A stretch of 64,000 nucleotides of DNA. Origin: Flavobacterium anhuiense. Lineage in GTDB: Bacteria > Bacteroidota > Bacteroidia > Flavobacteriales > Flavobacteriaceae. The stretch is taken from assembly GCF_900101855.1 (NCBI RefSeq), contig NZ_FMVC01000005.1:372001-436000 (forward strand), in the 5' to 3' direction. Numbering within the stretch: position 1 is the stretch's first letter; each line of letters starts with the position of its first letter. The notes under the pieces are model-generated. The model was not told the DNA's origin and ran no database searches. It saw nothing but the letters and a program-made list of their open reading frames with translations. Both the position numbers and the translations under genes were made by a program. Below, piece after piece: positions 13,930 to 22,703 of the stretch.

Positions 13930-16878
13930 ATGAATAATAATATCCTTTCCAAAAGTTCTATTAATCTTACTGTTTTAGAAAAGCAATTAGAAGGAAAATT
14001 ATTTTACGATCATACCATGCGTCTGCTTTACGCAACAGATGCAAGCGCTTACAAAGAAATGCCTTTGGCTGTAGCCATTCCGAAAACTAAAGAAGATATT
14101 CAGAAAATTATTGCTTTTGCTAAAGAAAACAAGAGCAGTATCATTCCTCGTGCGGCTGGAACTTCATTAGCAGGGCAAGTAGTTGGAAATGGAATTGTGG
14201 TCGATATTTCGCAAGAATTCACCAAAATTATTTCGGTAAATCAGGAAGAAAAGTCCGTTTGGGTAGAACCTGGCGTTATTCGTGATGAACTGAATTTGCA
14301 TTTAAAACCGTATAAACTTTTTTTTGGACCAGAAACTTCCACCAGTAATCGCTGTATGATTGGTGGAATGGTGGGAAATAATGCTTGCGGAGCTCGATCT
14401 GTTGTGTATGGATCAACTCGAGAGCATGTACTTGAAATAAAAGGTTTTTTAGCAGATGGAAATGAAGTTGTTTTTGGTTCTCTAACCAATGCTGAATTTG
14501 AAGATAAATGCAACGGAATTAATGTTGTGAGTCCCTTAGAACAGGCTATTTATGTTCAAGCTAAAGAAATACTATCATCTGAACATAACCGAAATTTATT
14601 TGAAACTAATTTTCCTAAAAAATCAATTCCGAGAAGAAATACAGGATATGCTTTGGATTTATTGGCAGACAGCAGTCCATTTAATAATTCTCATGAAAAG
14701 TTTAACTTCTGTAAACTGATTGCAGGGTCTGAAGGAACATTATTTTTTTCTACAGCAATAAAACTAAATCTAGTTGATGCTTTAAAACCGTATTCGGCTT
14801 TGGTTTGTGTGCATTTTGAAAGCATTCATGAATCTTTAAAAGCTAATATTGAAGCGCTGAAATTTAATCCAGATAGCGTGGAGCTGATTGACCATTATAT
14901 TCTGGAATGCACCAAAGAAAATATCGAACAAAGTAAGAATCGTTTTTTTGTGAAAGGCGATCCTCAAGCTATTTTAGCGGTTGAATTTTTAAGAGATTCG
15001 CAAGAAGAAATAGACGGCATTGCCAAAGAGATGGAAGCCCTGATGCGTTCTAAAAATCTAGGATATCATTTTCCAATTGTTTATGGTGAAGATACCAATA
15101 AAGTTTGGGCATTAAGAAAAGCCGGATTAGGCTTATTATCTAATATTCCGGGAGATGCGAAAGCGGTAGCTGTAATTGAAGATACAGCTGTTGACGTAAA
15201 TGATCTGCCTGATTTTATAGAAGATTTTAATGCTATTCTAAAAAAGAGAAATCTAAACTGTGTGCATTATGCGCATGCGGCTACGGGTGAATTGCATTTG
15301 CGTCCGATTATAGATTTAAAAACTCATGAAGGGACAGCACTTTTTAGAACTATTGCAACCGATATTGCACATTTGGTAAAAAAATACAAAGGCTCGTTGA
15401 GCGGAGAACATGGAGACGGAAGGCTTCGTGGAGAATTTATTCCGCTAATGTTGGGAGATGAGATTTATGAATTATTTGTTCAAATAAAAAAGGTTTGGGA
15501 CCCGTGGGATGTTTTTAATCCGGGGAAAATCGTGAATACGCCTCCTATGGATACAAGTCTGCGATATACGGCTGGACAGGATACGCCAATGCCTGAAACT
15601 TATTTCGATTTTTCGGAACACAACGGAATTCTTCGTGCCGCCGAAATGTGCAATGGATCTGGCGATTGCAGAAAAACTGAGAAAAGCGGCGGAACAATGT
15701 GTCCAAGTTATATGGCTACCCGAGATGAAAAACATACAACTCGAGCGCGTGCTAATATGCTGAGAGAGACCATTACAAACTCAGTAAAAGCCAATAAATT
15801 TGATGATGAAAACTTGCTGGATGTTTTAGATTTGTGCCTAAGCTGTAAAGGCTGTAAGTCAGAATGTCCTTCAAACGTAGATATGGCAAAACTGAAAGCA
15901 GAAACTTTGCAGCAATATCATGATAAAAACGGTGTAAAATTTCGATCAAAACTTATTGGAAATACACCAAAAATAAATCAGTTGTTTGCTTCAGTTCCGT
16001 GGATGTATAATTTGTCAACCAAAGGAATTCTCGGAAATTGGATTAAAAAAAGTACTGGTTTTGCTGTGGAAAGACAATTACCCTTAATGCATAAAATTAC
16101 GTTTGCCAAATGGATAAAAAACTATAGGCAAATAGGTGATTTTAGAAATGGAAATGTCTATTTGTATAATGATGAATTTCTCAACTATTATGATGTCGAA
16201 ATAGGGCAGACGGCCGTAAAACTTTTGAATCAATTAGGGTATAAAGTTTTGATTCCTGAAATAGGAATAAGTGGAAGAACATATCTCTCAAAAGGAATGC
16301 TAAAAGAAGCACGTGAAATTGCAGAACAAAATATTAGAGATTTTGAAAAAGCGATTCCAAGTGATGGTGTTTTAATAGGAATTGAACCTTCGGCGATACT
16401 TTCATTTCGTGATGAATATCCTGATTTGTGTCGTGGAGATTTAAAAGAAAAAGCGAAAACAGCAGCGAAAAGAACTTTCTTGATAGAAGAATTTCTAGCT
16501 CAAGAATTAGAAACTGGACGTATTACATCGGATAGTTTTACAGAACAGACAGAAAGAGTTCGCATGCATGGGCATTGTTTTCAAAAAAGTTTATCTTCCT
16601 TAGTGCCACTTAAAAAGATACTTTCTCTTCCTAAGAATTATACAGTCTTGAATATTCCAAGCGGCTGTTGCGGTATGGCAGGTTCTTTTGGTTACGAAAA
16701 AGAGCATTATGATATTTCGATGAAAATTGGAGAAATGGTTTTGTTTCCAACAATTAGAAAAGAAGAAACAGCTACTTTAATTTCTGCATCAGGAACAAGC
16801 TGTAGACATCAAATTACTGATGGAACGGGGCGAAAAGCATTGCATCCGGTAGAAATATTGTTTAAGGCTTTGAAATAG
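13930..16878 (+). CDS. FAD/Fe-S oxidoreductase, probable D-2-hydroxyglutarate dehydrogenase
   Basis: A 982-residue fusion of a D-lactate-dehydrogenase-type flavoprotein with an Fe-S subunit, the arrangement of E. coli YdiJ, a D-2-hydroxyglutarate dehydrogenase. Residues 40-260 bind FAD (PRAAGTSLAGQVVGNGIVVD and GGMVGNNACGARSVVYGSTR). Residues 270-540 are the FAD-oxidase C domain (SLSGEHGDGRLRGEFIPLML). Residues 570-660 carry Cys motifs for [4Fe-4S] clusters (EMCNGSGDC...GTMCPSY and CLSCKGCKSECPS). The C-terminus has CCG-type motifs (MHGHCFQKS, IPSGCCGMAGSFGYE). It would oxidise D-2-hydroxyglutarate, the product expected from the DUF1338 enzyme, to 2-oxoglutarate and pass electrons to the respiratory chain. 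D-lactate or glycolate are alternatives. Confidence 0.82.
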   Translation: MNNNILSKSSINLTVLEKQLEGKLFYDHTMRLLYATDASAYKEMPLAVAIPKTKEDIQKIIAFAKENKSSIIPRAAGTSLAGQVVGNGIVVDISQEFTKIISVNQEEKSVWVEPGVIRDELNLHLKPYKLFFGPETSTSNRCMIGGMVGNNACGARSVVYGSTREHVLEIKGFLADGNEVVFGSLTNAEFEDKCNGINVVSPLEQAIYVQAKEILSSEHNRNLFETNFPKKSIPRRNTGYALDLLADSSPFNNSHEKFNFCKLIAGSEGTLFFSTAIKLNLVDALKPYSALVCVHFESIHESLKANIEALKFNPDSVELIDHYILECTKENIEQSKNRFFVKGDPQAILAVEFLRDSQEEIDGIAKEMEALMRSKNLGYHFPIVYGEDTNKVWALRKAGLGLLSNIPGDAKAVAVIEDTAVDVNDLPDFIEDFNAILKKRNLNCVHYAHAATGELHLRPIIDLKTHEGTALFRTIATDIAHLVKKYKGSLSGEHGDGRLRGEFIPLMLGDEIYELFVQIKKVWDPWDVFNPGKIVNTPPMDTSLRYTAGQDTPMPETYFDFSEHNGILRAAEMCNGSGDCRKTEKSGGTMCPSYMATRDEKHTTRARANMLRETITNSVKANKFDDENLLDVLDLCLSCKGCKSECPSNVDMAKLKAETLQQYHDKNGVKFRSKLIGNTPKINQLFASVPWMYNLSTKGILGNWIKKSTGFAVERQLPLMHKITFAKWIKNYRQIGDFRNGNVYLYNDEFLNYYDVEIGQTAVKLLNQLGYKVLIPEIGISGRTYLSKGMLKEAREIAEQNIRDFEKAIPSDGVLIGIEPSAILSFRDEYPDLCRGDLKEKAKTAAKRTFLIEEFLAQELETGRITSDSFTEQTERVRMHGHCFQKSLSSLVPLKKILSLPKNYTVLNIPSGCCGMAGSFGYEKEHYDISMKIGEMVLFPTIRKEETATLISASGTSCRHQITDGTGRKALHPVEILFKALK

Positions 16879-16976
16879 AGATAGATTTATTATCGTTCTA
16901 ATATTCTGTAGAGGCGCACTGCAGTGCGTCTCGCGCACGTTTGTCCTCAAAGATTTTCCTGTTGCACATATACTGA

Positions 16977-17300
16977 GCGTAGACTCACTGCGGTGCGTCT
17001 CTACAGATATACTGTATTTATAAAATAATCTGCTAAATCTGCAAGATCTGCGTGAGGCATTTTTATTTATATTTTTCTCTCTCGCAGATTTAGCAGATTT
17101 AGCAGATTTTTTTGTTTAAATCTGTATATAAATCTATTGATATAAAAAACAAATCTCCTTGATATATTGGGCGTAGATGCACTGCGGTGCGTCTCTACAG
17201 ATATACTGTATTTATAAAATAATCTGCTAAATCTGCAAGATCTGCGGGAGGCAGTTTTATTTATATTTTTTTTCTCTCGCAGATTTAGCAGATCCTATTG
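16977..17300. repeat. Tandem duplication of an intergenic repeat (offset 194 bp)
   Basis: The 515-bp gap between converging genes holds two near-identical copies, starting at 16977 and 17171. Each runs from GCGTAGA.GCACTGCGGTGC through CTACAGATATACTGTATTTA to a hairpin made of AATCTGCTAAATCTGC and GCAGATTTAGCAGATT. A partial third module (GAGGCGCACTGCAGTGCGTC) precedes them at 16911. The AATCTGC/GCAGATT module recurs at 29100-29275. No coding capacity. Confidence 0.8.
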
Positions 17301-17336
17301 GTTTAAATCTGCGTGAAAAAACTACTCGAATAAAAA

Positions 17337-17366
17337 CAAACCTCCAAGATACATTTCGGAGGTTTG
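17337..17366 (-). terminator. Terminator of the susCD/glycosidase operon
   Basis: CAAACCTCC / GGAGGTTTG, a 9-bp stem with a 12-nt loop, is followed on the - strand by TTTTTATT. It lies 28 bp past the stop of the last gene of the - strand operon. Confidence 0.75.
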
Positions 17367-17393
17367 CTTCAAAAACAATAATTCAAAAAAAAA

Positions 17394-19403
17394 TTATAAC
17401 TTAATATTTATGGTATTACCATCTTTAATAACCTTATTGATCGCTAGTTTTTTTCCGTCAGTTATTTTTAACTTTAGATTTTTGCCAGCTCTTTCAACGG
17501 TAATATCAAAATCACGTTCAAATGCATGAATATGCTTTAGTTTCATAGTAGACCAAGATTTAGGAAGTCTTGGCGTAAAATCGAAACTGTGCAAACCTGT
17601 CGGACGAATACCAAATAATCCTTCTGTAAAAATTCGGCAATACAAACCGCTTTCAGCCGAAAGGTGACGCTGATCGCCTTCTGGATATGCTTCTACAGGA
17701 TATGGCACGTGATCTCCCAATAAACGTCGGTTAGAATAATAATGCAAGAAATCTAGCGCTTTGTCTGTTTCGCCAGCAGCTAGAACGCCTCTTAAAGCAT
17801 ACAAAGTAGAACGATCCCAGAATATTTTATCTCCGGCAACACTTGCCAAACCATCTTTAGTCCATAATCTAGAAGAAAATAAGGCATCTATAGTTCCGTC
17901 TTTTCTATCATAAATTCCCATGGTAAGTGGAGTACAGATCCAAGCTCTTAAAACATCATTTTCTTTGTAATATTTATACGTTTCAAAACCTTCGACTTTT
18001 GCACCAAAATACTTTTCTATAGCGGTTCTTAATTTTTCAGCTTCCGCTTTATATTCTTTAAGCTGTGTTTCGTTTTTTCCTAAAACCTTGCCTAGATAAA
18101 CGGCAGAATGTAATGCATCATAATACAAAGAAGAAGTATTAAGATTGGCTTTTCCTGCAGGAAGACGCCCTTCCAATTCATCAGAATCTGAAGCAACAAC
18201 GCCATCTGAATTTATTTTTCTGCGACAATATTCTAAGCACCATTCAATTAAGGGCCATAACTGTTTTGCTTCATCTGTATTTCCTCTCGAAAGCGCATAG
18301 CGAGTAGCTCCATAAGCAATCATAGCACCATCTCCGCGATCTCCTGCACCTGCCCAAATATCTGTTCCTTCTGCCACAATCGAACTCGGAATAGGTTTGT
18401 AATCTTTATTCATGAATTTGGCAAACTGAAGATAGGCATTTAATGAAGCCTTGTTTCCATAGTCATATCCTAAATACGGGAAGAATGGACCAATATATTC
18501 CGCTTGATCGTTTGCCCAAATGGCAGCATAATACGATTCTCCGCCTGGACCGTGCATTGGACCGCCTTTGGTTTCAAAAATACTTTCAGCCGCTCTGATT
18601 TTCGCGAAAGCAAATTCGGTATTCAAAACCTGATCTGGCGTTTCCAAAATCAATTTGCTCCATATTTCACTAATCAATTCTAAACGTTTGCTTTTTTCTT
18701 CTTCAACATTTACAGCAGGAACGGTTTCGTTTGCTTTTACGCCTGAATAGACAACAGAAAAGCTAACCGATTCATTTGGTTTCAGATTAAAACTTCCATT
18801 ATTAATAAGATCTGCATGAATAGTATAACTGCCTTCAGTTCCTTTTGCAGGATCTGTGGTATAAACAGCATTCGATTTTGGAATTTCTATAATGCAGTTT
18901 TTATCAGAGCTATTTTTGATGGTATAAATTTCGTTATAAACCGCCAAAGCTGTAGAAGGAAAAAACTGTCTTGTAAGTTCAAGTTTATCTGTTTTGCTTT
19001 TAACCAATAATGTTCCGTTTAACGTTAATGAAACCGTTTTTTCTGCTGCAATCGGTTTGTAATTTACAGTAACAAGATCAAAAGCATCTTGCGCAAACTG
19101 ACGCGTTAAACTCGCATGCGTATTATTCGGAATGGTTCTCAGCATTGGCCAGACTAAACTTCTGGTCGCATGAAAAGAACCATCAGCCGCTACGCCATAC
19201 CTTAGAACGCATGAGATTCTTTTACCACTCATTTCGATATGATCATCATGCGGAATGCTATTGTTTATTTGCCAAGAAATAGAACCGTCGGTATTAATTT
19301 GCCAACGTTGATCTTCTTGTGAAAATGCTGTATTTGCTATAAAGCATAAAGCAATAAGAACCAATAAAAAGGATTTAAGTTTTTTTCTAGAAGATATCTT
19401 CAT
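17394..19403 (-). CDS. Secreted (alpha/alpha)6 glycosidase, GH65-like architecture
   Basis: A 669-residue exported protein with signal peptide SRKKLKSFLLVLIALCFIAN...AFSQ. Residues to about 225 are a beta-sandwich, a linker follows, and residues about 260-600 form a six-hairpin toroid. The blocks IWANDQAEYIGPFFPYLGYD, VASDSDELEGRLPAGKANLN and RHLSAESGLYCRIFTEGLFG occupy the places of the GH65 FWDTE, GPDE and C-terminal motifs, but the residues differ, so the exact family is uncertain. Glu in SDELEGR is the best candidate general acid. The ATG at 19403 gives a normal signal peptide; a longer start at 19445 is less likely. Last gene of the - strand susC-susD-glycosidase unit. Substrate unknown; alpha-glucosides are a reasonable guess. 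Confidence 0.7.
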   Translation of the reverse strand: MKISSRKKLKSFLLVLIALCFIANTAFSQEDQRWQINTDGSISWQINNSIPHDDHIEMSGKRISCVLRYGVAADGSFHATRSLVWPMLRTIPNNTHASLTRQFAQDAFDLVTVNYKPIAAEKTVSLTLNGTLLVKSKTDKLELTRQFFPSTALAVYNEIYTIKNSSDKNCIIEIPKSNAVYTTDPAKGTEGSYTIHADLINNGSFNLKPNESVSFSVVYSGVKANETVPAVNVEEEKSKRLELISEIWSKLILETPDQVLNTEFAFAKIRAAESIFETKGGPMHGPGGESYYAAIWANDQAEYIGPFFPYLGYDYGNKASLNAYLQFAKFMNKDYKPIPSSIVAEGTDIWAGAGDRGDGAMIAYGATRYALSRGNTDEAKQLWPLIEWCLEYCRRKINSDGVVASDSDELEGRLPAGKANLNTSSLYYDALHSAVYLGKVLGKNETQLKEYKAEAEKLRTAIEKYFGAKVEGFETYKYYKENDVLRAWICTPLTMGIYDRKDGTIDALFSSRLWTKDGLASVAGDKIFWDRSTLYALRGVLAAGETDKALDFLHYYSNRRLLGDHVPYPVEAYPEGDQRHLSAESGLYCRIFTEGLFGIRPTGLHSFDFTPRLPKSWSTMKLKHIHAFERDFDITVERAGKNLKLKITDGKKLAINKVIKDGNTINIKL

Positions 19404-19458
19404 AGCGTTTGATTTTAAATTGTATCCATTGTATGAGTAGTACATTGGACGAGTTGTT

Positions 19459-20895
19459 TTAGCGACAGGCCGCCGTTATTTTCTGTCCAGGATTCACACG
19501 AATTGTAATAGCAGTGTAGGGATTTCCCTTGTTGTCCTTTTCATGAATTACGGCAGCTTTTTTATTATTTATAAAGATAGAAGTATAATTCCCAGGGAAC
19601 ATTGCTTTCCATTCTATAAATTTTTCGCCTTTGTTGTGTAGTGTTGTAGTGGTTTGTTTTTCGTGTTTTACAGCTAATGTTGTCTGTAACACGGGTAAAT
19701 TGTCGACCTCAGAAATGCTGTCTTTTTTTCCTCGATGTATTGTTGTTATTGTTCTTTTTGAAGCATCTGGCTCTATTCCCATACAACCGTGTACGATGCC
19801 TTCAATTACGCCGTATGAAACTTCTGGATATTCTCTTCTTTTGGTTTCAGGATCGGTTAAATGTAAAATGTATTCGTATGCTTTGTCTTCGTAACCATAT
19901 TTGTATAAAAGGAACGGAAGATAAGAAGCATTTTCTACATTGCTTTCTTCTGAAAGAATGTGTTTAATTGTCTTTTCAGTTCTGTCTGTATCTGCCAAAA
20001 CATCGAACCATAATAAAAATAGTTCGCCCGCATCTTTGCTAAATTTACCATCGGCGGTATAAATTACATTGTAGGCCGATGCATTTTGATCCCACCAGAT
20101 TTGCTCGATCTGCTCTTGATATCTAAGTGCCTTTTTTTCGAAAAAAGCAGCTTTTTCAAATTGTCCTTTTTCTTTTAAAATAGAAGAATAGGTAAGTAAT
20201 CCTCTGTAAATGGCTGCAACTAGATCGACTCCCATTTTTAAACCCGGAATGCCTTCGGAATAAGAAGCTAATCCTCTACATTTATGAAAATCGTCTTTGC
20301 TATTGAACGGAGTAGGAGTGTTTACAAATTCTGGTCTGGTTAATAGCGAATCGGCTTCCAAAAACCAATGTTCTATATATGCTGTTGATGATTTTTCGAA
20401 GAAATTTTCAAACTCAGGATTTTTGATATAATCTTCATCGCCTGTCCATAAGTACAATCTCCAACAAGCAAATATGACATCAAAATTGCTATTCAGGTTG
20501 TACCAGAATTCTTTATCATTTCTATAATCTTCTGGAGCAGGTTTTCCGTATTTATTAATTTCCCAATAAGAGCACCAATCTTTATTTTCCGAAATGTTTT
20601 TAGCAAAAAGCGAAAGCATGTTTTTGTTTTCCTTACTCAATCCAAGGATTTCTGCGCCAATGCTTTGATGAGAGACATCGCGCATGCAAAATGCAGATCG
20701 GGAAGGAAGAGCCGCTTCATACCATGGTCCAACAGGATCGTTCGAATCTCCTTTATAGCTCAGAGCCATACTTTTGGCACGTTCAAATGCCAGCTGGAGT
20801 GCAGGTTCTGTAGATTTGAAAGTAATTGTTTCCTGACTGAATGAATTCAGAAAGAAACAGCAATTTGCCACACAAACTATAAAATGATTTTTCAT
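19459..20895 (-). CDS. Secreted six-hairpin glycosidase-like protein
   Basis: A 478-residue exported protein with a short signal peptide (MKNHFIVCVANCCFFLNSFS). The body is rich in aromatic helices typical of (alpha/alpha)6 toroid hydrolases: GPWYEAALPSRSAFCMRDVS near residue 60, CSYWEINKYGKPAPEDYRND, FDVIFACWRLYLWTGDEDYI and FLLWFDVLADTDRTEKT. The MRDVSHQ and WYEAALP motifs occupy places where catalytic acids lie in six-hairpin families, but no named GH family was recognised. It sits between susD and the GH65-like gene and is separated from susD by a possible attenuating hairpin. Its role is inferred to be cleavage of the oligosaccharide bound by the adjacent SusCD. Confidence 0.65.
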   Translation of the reverse strand: MKNHFIVCVANCCFFLNSFSQETITFKSTEPALQLAFERAKSMALSYKGDSNDPVGPWYEAALPSRSAFCMRDVSHQSIGAEILGLSKENKNMLSLFAKNISENKDWCSYWEINKYGKPAPEDYRNDKEFWYNLNSNFDVIFACWRLYLWTGDEDYIKNPEFENFFEKSSTAYIEHWFLEADSLLTRPEFVNTPTPFNSKDDFHKCRGLASYSEGIPGLKMGVDLVAAIYRGLLTYSSILKEKGQFEKAAFFEKKALRYQEQIEQIWWDQNASAYNVIYTADGKFSKDAGELFLLWFDVLADTDRTEKTIKHILSEESNVENASYLPFLLYKYGYEDKAYEYILHLTDPETKRREYPEVSYGVIEGIVHGCMGIEPDASKRTITTIHRGKKDSISEVDNLPVLQTTLAVKHEKQTTTTLHNKGEKFIEWKAMFPGNYTSIFINNKKAAVIHEKDNKGNPYTAITIRVNPGQKITAACR

Positions 20896-20940
20896 AACGC
20901 TATTTTCAATTTGGATTGATTTCTAGAGACATTTTAAAAT

Positions 20941-20966
20941 CAAACCCATCCCTCTAGATGGGTTTG
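20941..20966 (-). terminator. Hairpin between susD and the downstream glycosidases
   Basis: A perfect 10-bp stem CAAACCCATC / GATGGGTTTG with a 6-nt loop is followed on the - strand by ATTTTAAAA. The weak T-tract suggests partial termination, which would lower glycosidase expression relative to susCD. Confidence 0.6.
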
Positions 20967-20982
20967 CTTAATCGGTTATAGT

Positions 20983-22683
20983 TTAATTATAACCAGGGTT
21001 TTGGGGTAAACCTGTTCTGTTAATCTCATCTCTCGGAATTGGGAGCAAATAATGCTGTGGTTTGAAAATCCTTTCCTGAACTTTAGTGTAGGTATACGTT
21101 TTAGAACCGTCACTGTTTTTGGTAATGATTACTCCCATAAGAGGTTTGTTTTCAGTTTCTTCGGCTATTTTCCAACGGCGAACATCATAGTAACGGAATC
21201 CTTCGAGACATAATTCTACTTGTCTTTCGTTACGGATTTTATTCTCTAAAGCTGTTCCGGTCAAACCTACTAACGGATTTGTAATTCCTGCACGCTGTCT
21301 GATCAAGTTAAGATATTGAATGGCAGTCCCTTCATTTCCTAATTTAAATTGCGCTTCGGCAAAGTTTAGGTAAATTTCTCCTAAACGAGATATAATCCAA
21401 GCTTTATTAGTTTGTGTTTCATTATTGTAATTGTAAGTTGTATCGCAATATTTACGGAAAGTATAACGTGTTTTACTGGCATTCCAAGTATCCCAACCTT
21501 GTGGAGAATCTAAACCGCCTTCGTAGAATTCAGCTTTATTAGAACTTCCTGCATCGTAACGATCTTGAAAGAATTCAGGTTTTCCGTAAGCACGTCCGTC
21601 ATAAACAATGTTTTTGTAAAAACGAGGATCTCTGTTTACATAAGGTTTTTGAGGATCATAACCAGATGTTGGATCTGTAATGTCTTTTCCGTCAGCTGTT
21701 CCGTAAGCATCTATATGGCTTTGGCTTGGTGCAAAATTAGCCCATCCGTGAAAACCGCTTGGCGAATTAAACATTTCTACACCATTAAATGCACTCCATT
21801 GCGGATCTTTACTAGATAAACGGCAGAAGATGATTTCTGAATTGTTTGTAGTAAAAAGATCTTCGTACTTTTTGTCGTAAAGTGAATACATATTTAAATC
21901 CATAACTGCTTTTGCAGCGTCTGATGCTTTTTTCCATTTTGTTAAATCATTAGAAGGATTCCATTGCGGACTTGCAGCATAAAGTAATGTTCTTGATTTT
22001 ATAGCTAAAGCTGCGCCCTTTGTTACTCTTCCTAAATCTTTAGCAGTTAAAGGAAGCAATTCAGCAGCTTTGTCTAATTCTGTAACAATAAAATCGACAC
22101 ATTGGTCATAAGTGCTGCGATCTACTTTAAAATTACTGTTTAAGTCGAAAGGCGTAGTAACAAGAGGAACTCCTCCGTAATCACTAATTAATTTGAAATA
22201 TGCATAAGCTCTTAAGAAAAGCACTTCACCTTTTAATCTATTTCTCCAAGCTTCGTCTCCTGGCACGTTATCAATTCGGGACAAAAAGATGTTGCAGTTT
22301 TGAATGGTAGCATAAGTAGGTTTCCAAGTGTTGAAATCTCCCGCGTTGTCTGGTGTAAGAGCTCCAGAATTTAAATTCCATACATCATAATCGTTAAAAT
22401 TATTGAATGCTTCATCACAAGCAGTAGATAAAATCCAGCTGCGGTTGGTTCTGTCGTTCCAGTTGTGCTGCGTACTTGGTAAAACGGTATAGAGATTATT
22501 AGCAAAAGCTTCGGTAAGTTTTAAGTCATTCCACACATTTTCATCTGTATAAGAATCCAAAGGCGCTTTATCTAACGGGTCTTCACTACAAGATGTTACA
22601 GTGGTAACTGTGATAAAAAGAGCAGCCGCAATAAGAGCCTTCTTTTTTATATTTATTAGTTTATTGATTTTATAATTTTTCAT
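20983..22683 (-). CDS. SusD/RagB-type outer-membrane glycan-binding lipoprotein
   Basis: A 566-residue SusD-family protein that caps the SusC pore and captures glycan at the cell surface. The N-terminus (KKALIAAALFITVTTVTSC) has a lipoprotein signal with Cys at about residue 32, followed by SEDPLDKAPLDSY, the usual start of mature SusD proteins. Tetratricopeptide-like helices hold GEVLFLRAYAYFKLISDYGG, and the C-terminal SusD domain shows EIYLNFAEAQFKLG, NERQVELCLEGFRYYDVRRW and LLPIPRDEINRTGLPQNPGY. It follows susC with 20 bp between them. The glycan-type SusD family (rather than the peptide-type of the second pair) agrees with neighbouring glycosidases. Ligand unknown. Confidence 0.93.
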   Translation of the reverse strand: MKNYKINKLINIKKKALIAAALFITVTTVTSCSEDPLDKAPLDSYTDENVWNDLKLTEAFANNLYTVLPSTQHNWNDRTNRSWILSTACDEAFNNFNDYDVWNLNSGALTPDNAGDFNTWKPTYATIQNCNIFLSRIDNVPGDEAWRNRLKGEVLFLRAYAYFKLISDYGGVPLVTTPFDLNSNFKVDRSTYDQCVDFIVTELDKAAELLPLTAKDLGRVTKGAALAIKSRTLLYAASPQWNPSNDLTKWKKASDAAKAVMDLNMYSLYDKKYEDLFTTNNSEIIFCRLSSKDPQWSAFNGVEMFNSPSGFHGWANFAPSQSHIDAYGTADGKDITDPTSGYDPQKPYVNRDPRFYKNIVYDGRAYGKPEFFQDRYDAGSSNKAEFYEGGLDSPQGWDTWNASKTRYTFRKYCDTTYNYNNETQTNKAWIISRLGEIYLNFAEAQFKLGNEGTAIQYLNLIRQRAGITNPLVGLTGTALENKIRNERQVELCLEGFRYYDVRRWKIAEETENKPLMGVIITKNSDGSKTYTYTKVQERIFKPQHYLLPIPRDEINRTGLPQNPGYN

Positions 22684-22703
22684 GTCTTGATCTTTTTACC
22701 TTG

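Noticed and set aside
17394..19403. Firm assignment as kojibiose hydrolase or collagen glucosidase (GH65)
   Set aside because: Architecture fits GH65, but the FWDTE and GPDE signature residues are not conserved enough by eye to claim the family or substrate.
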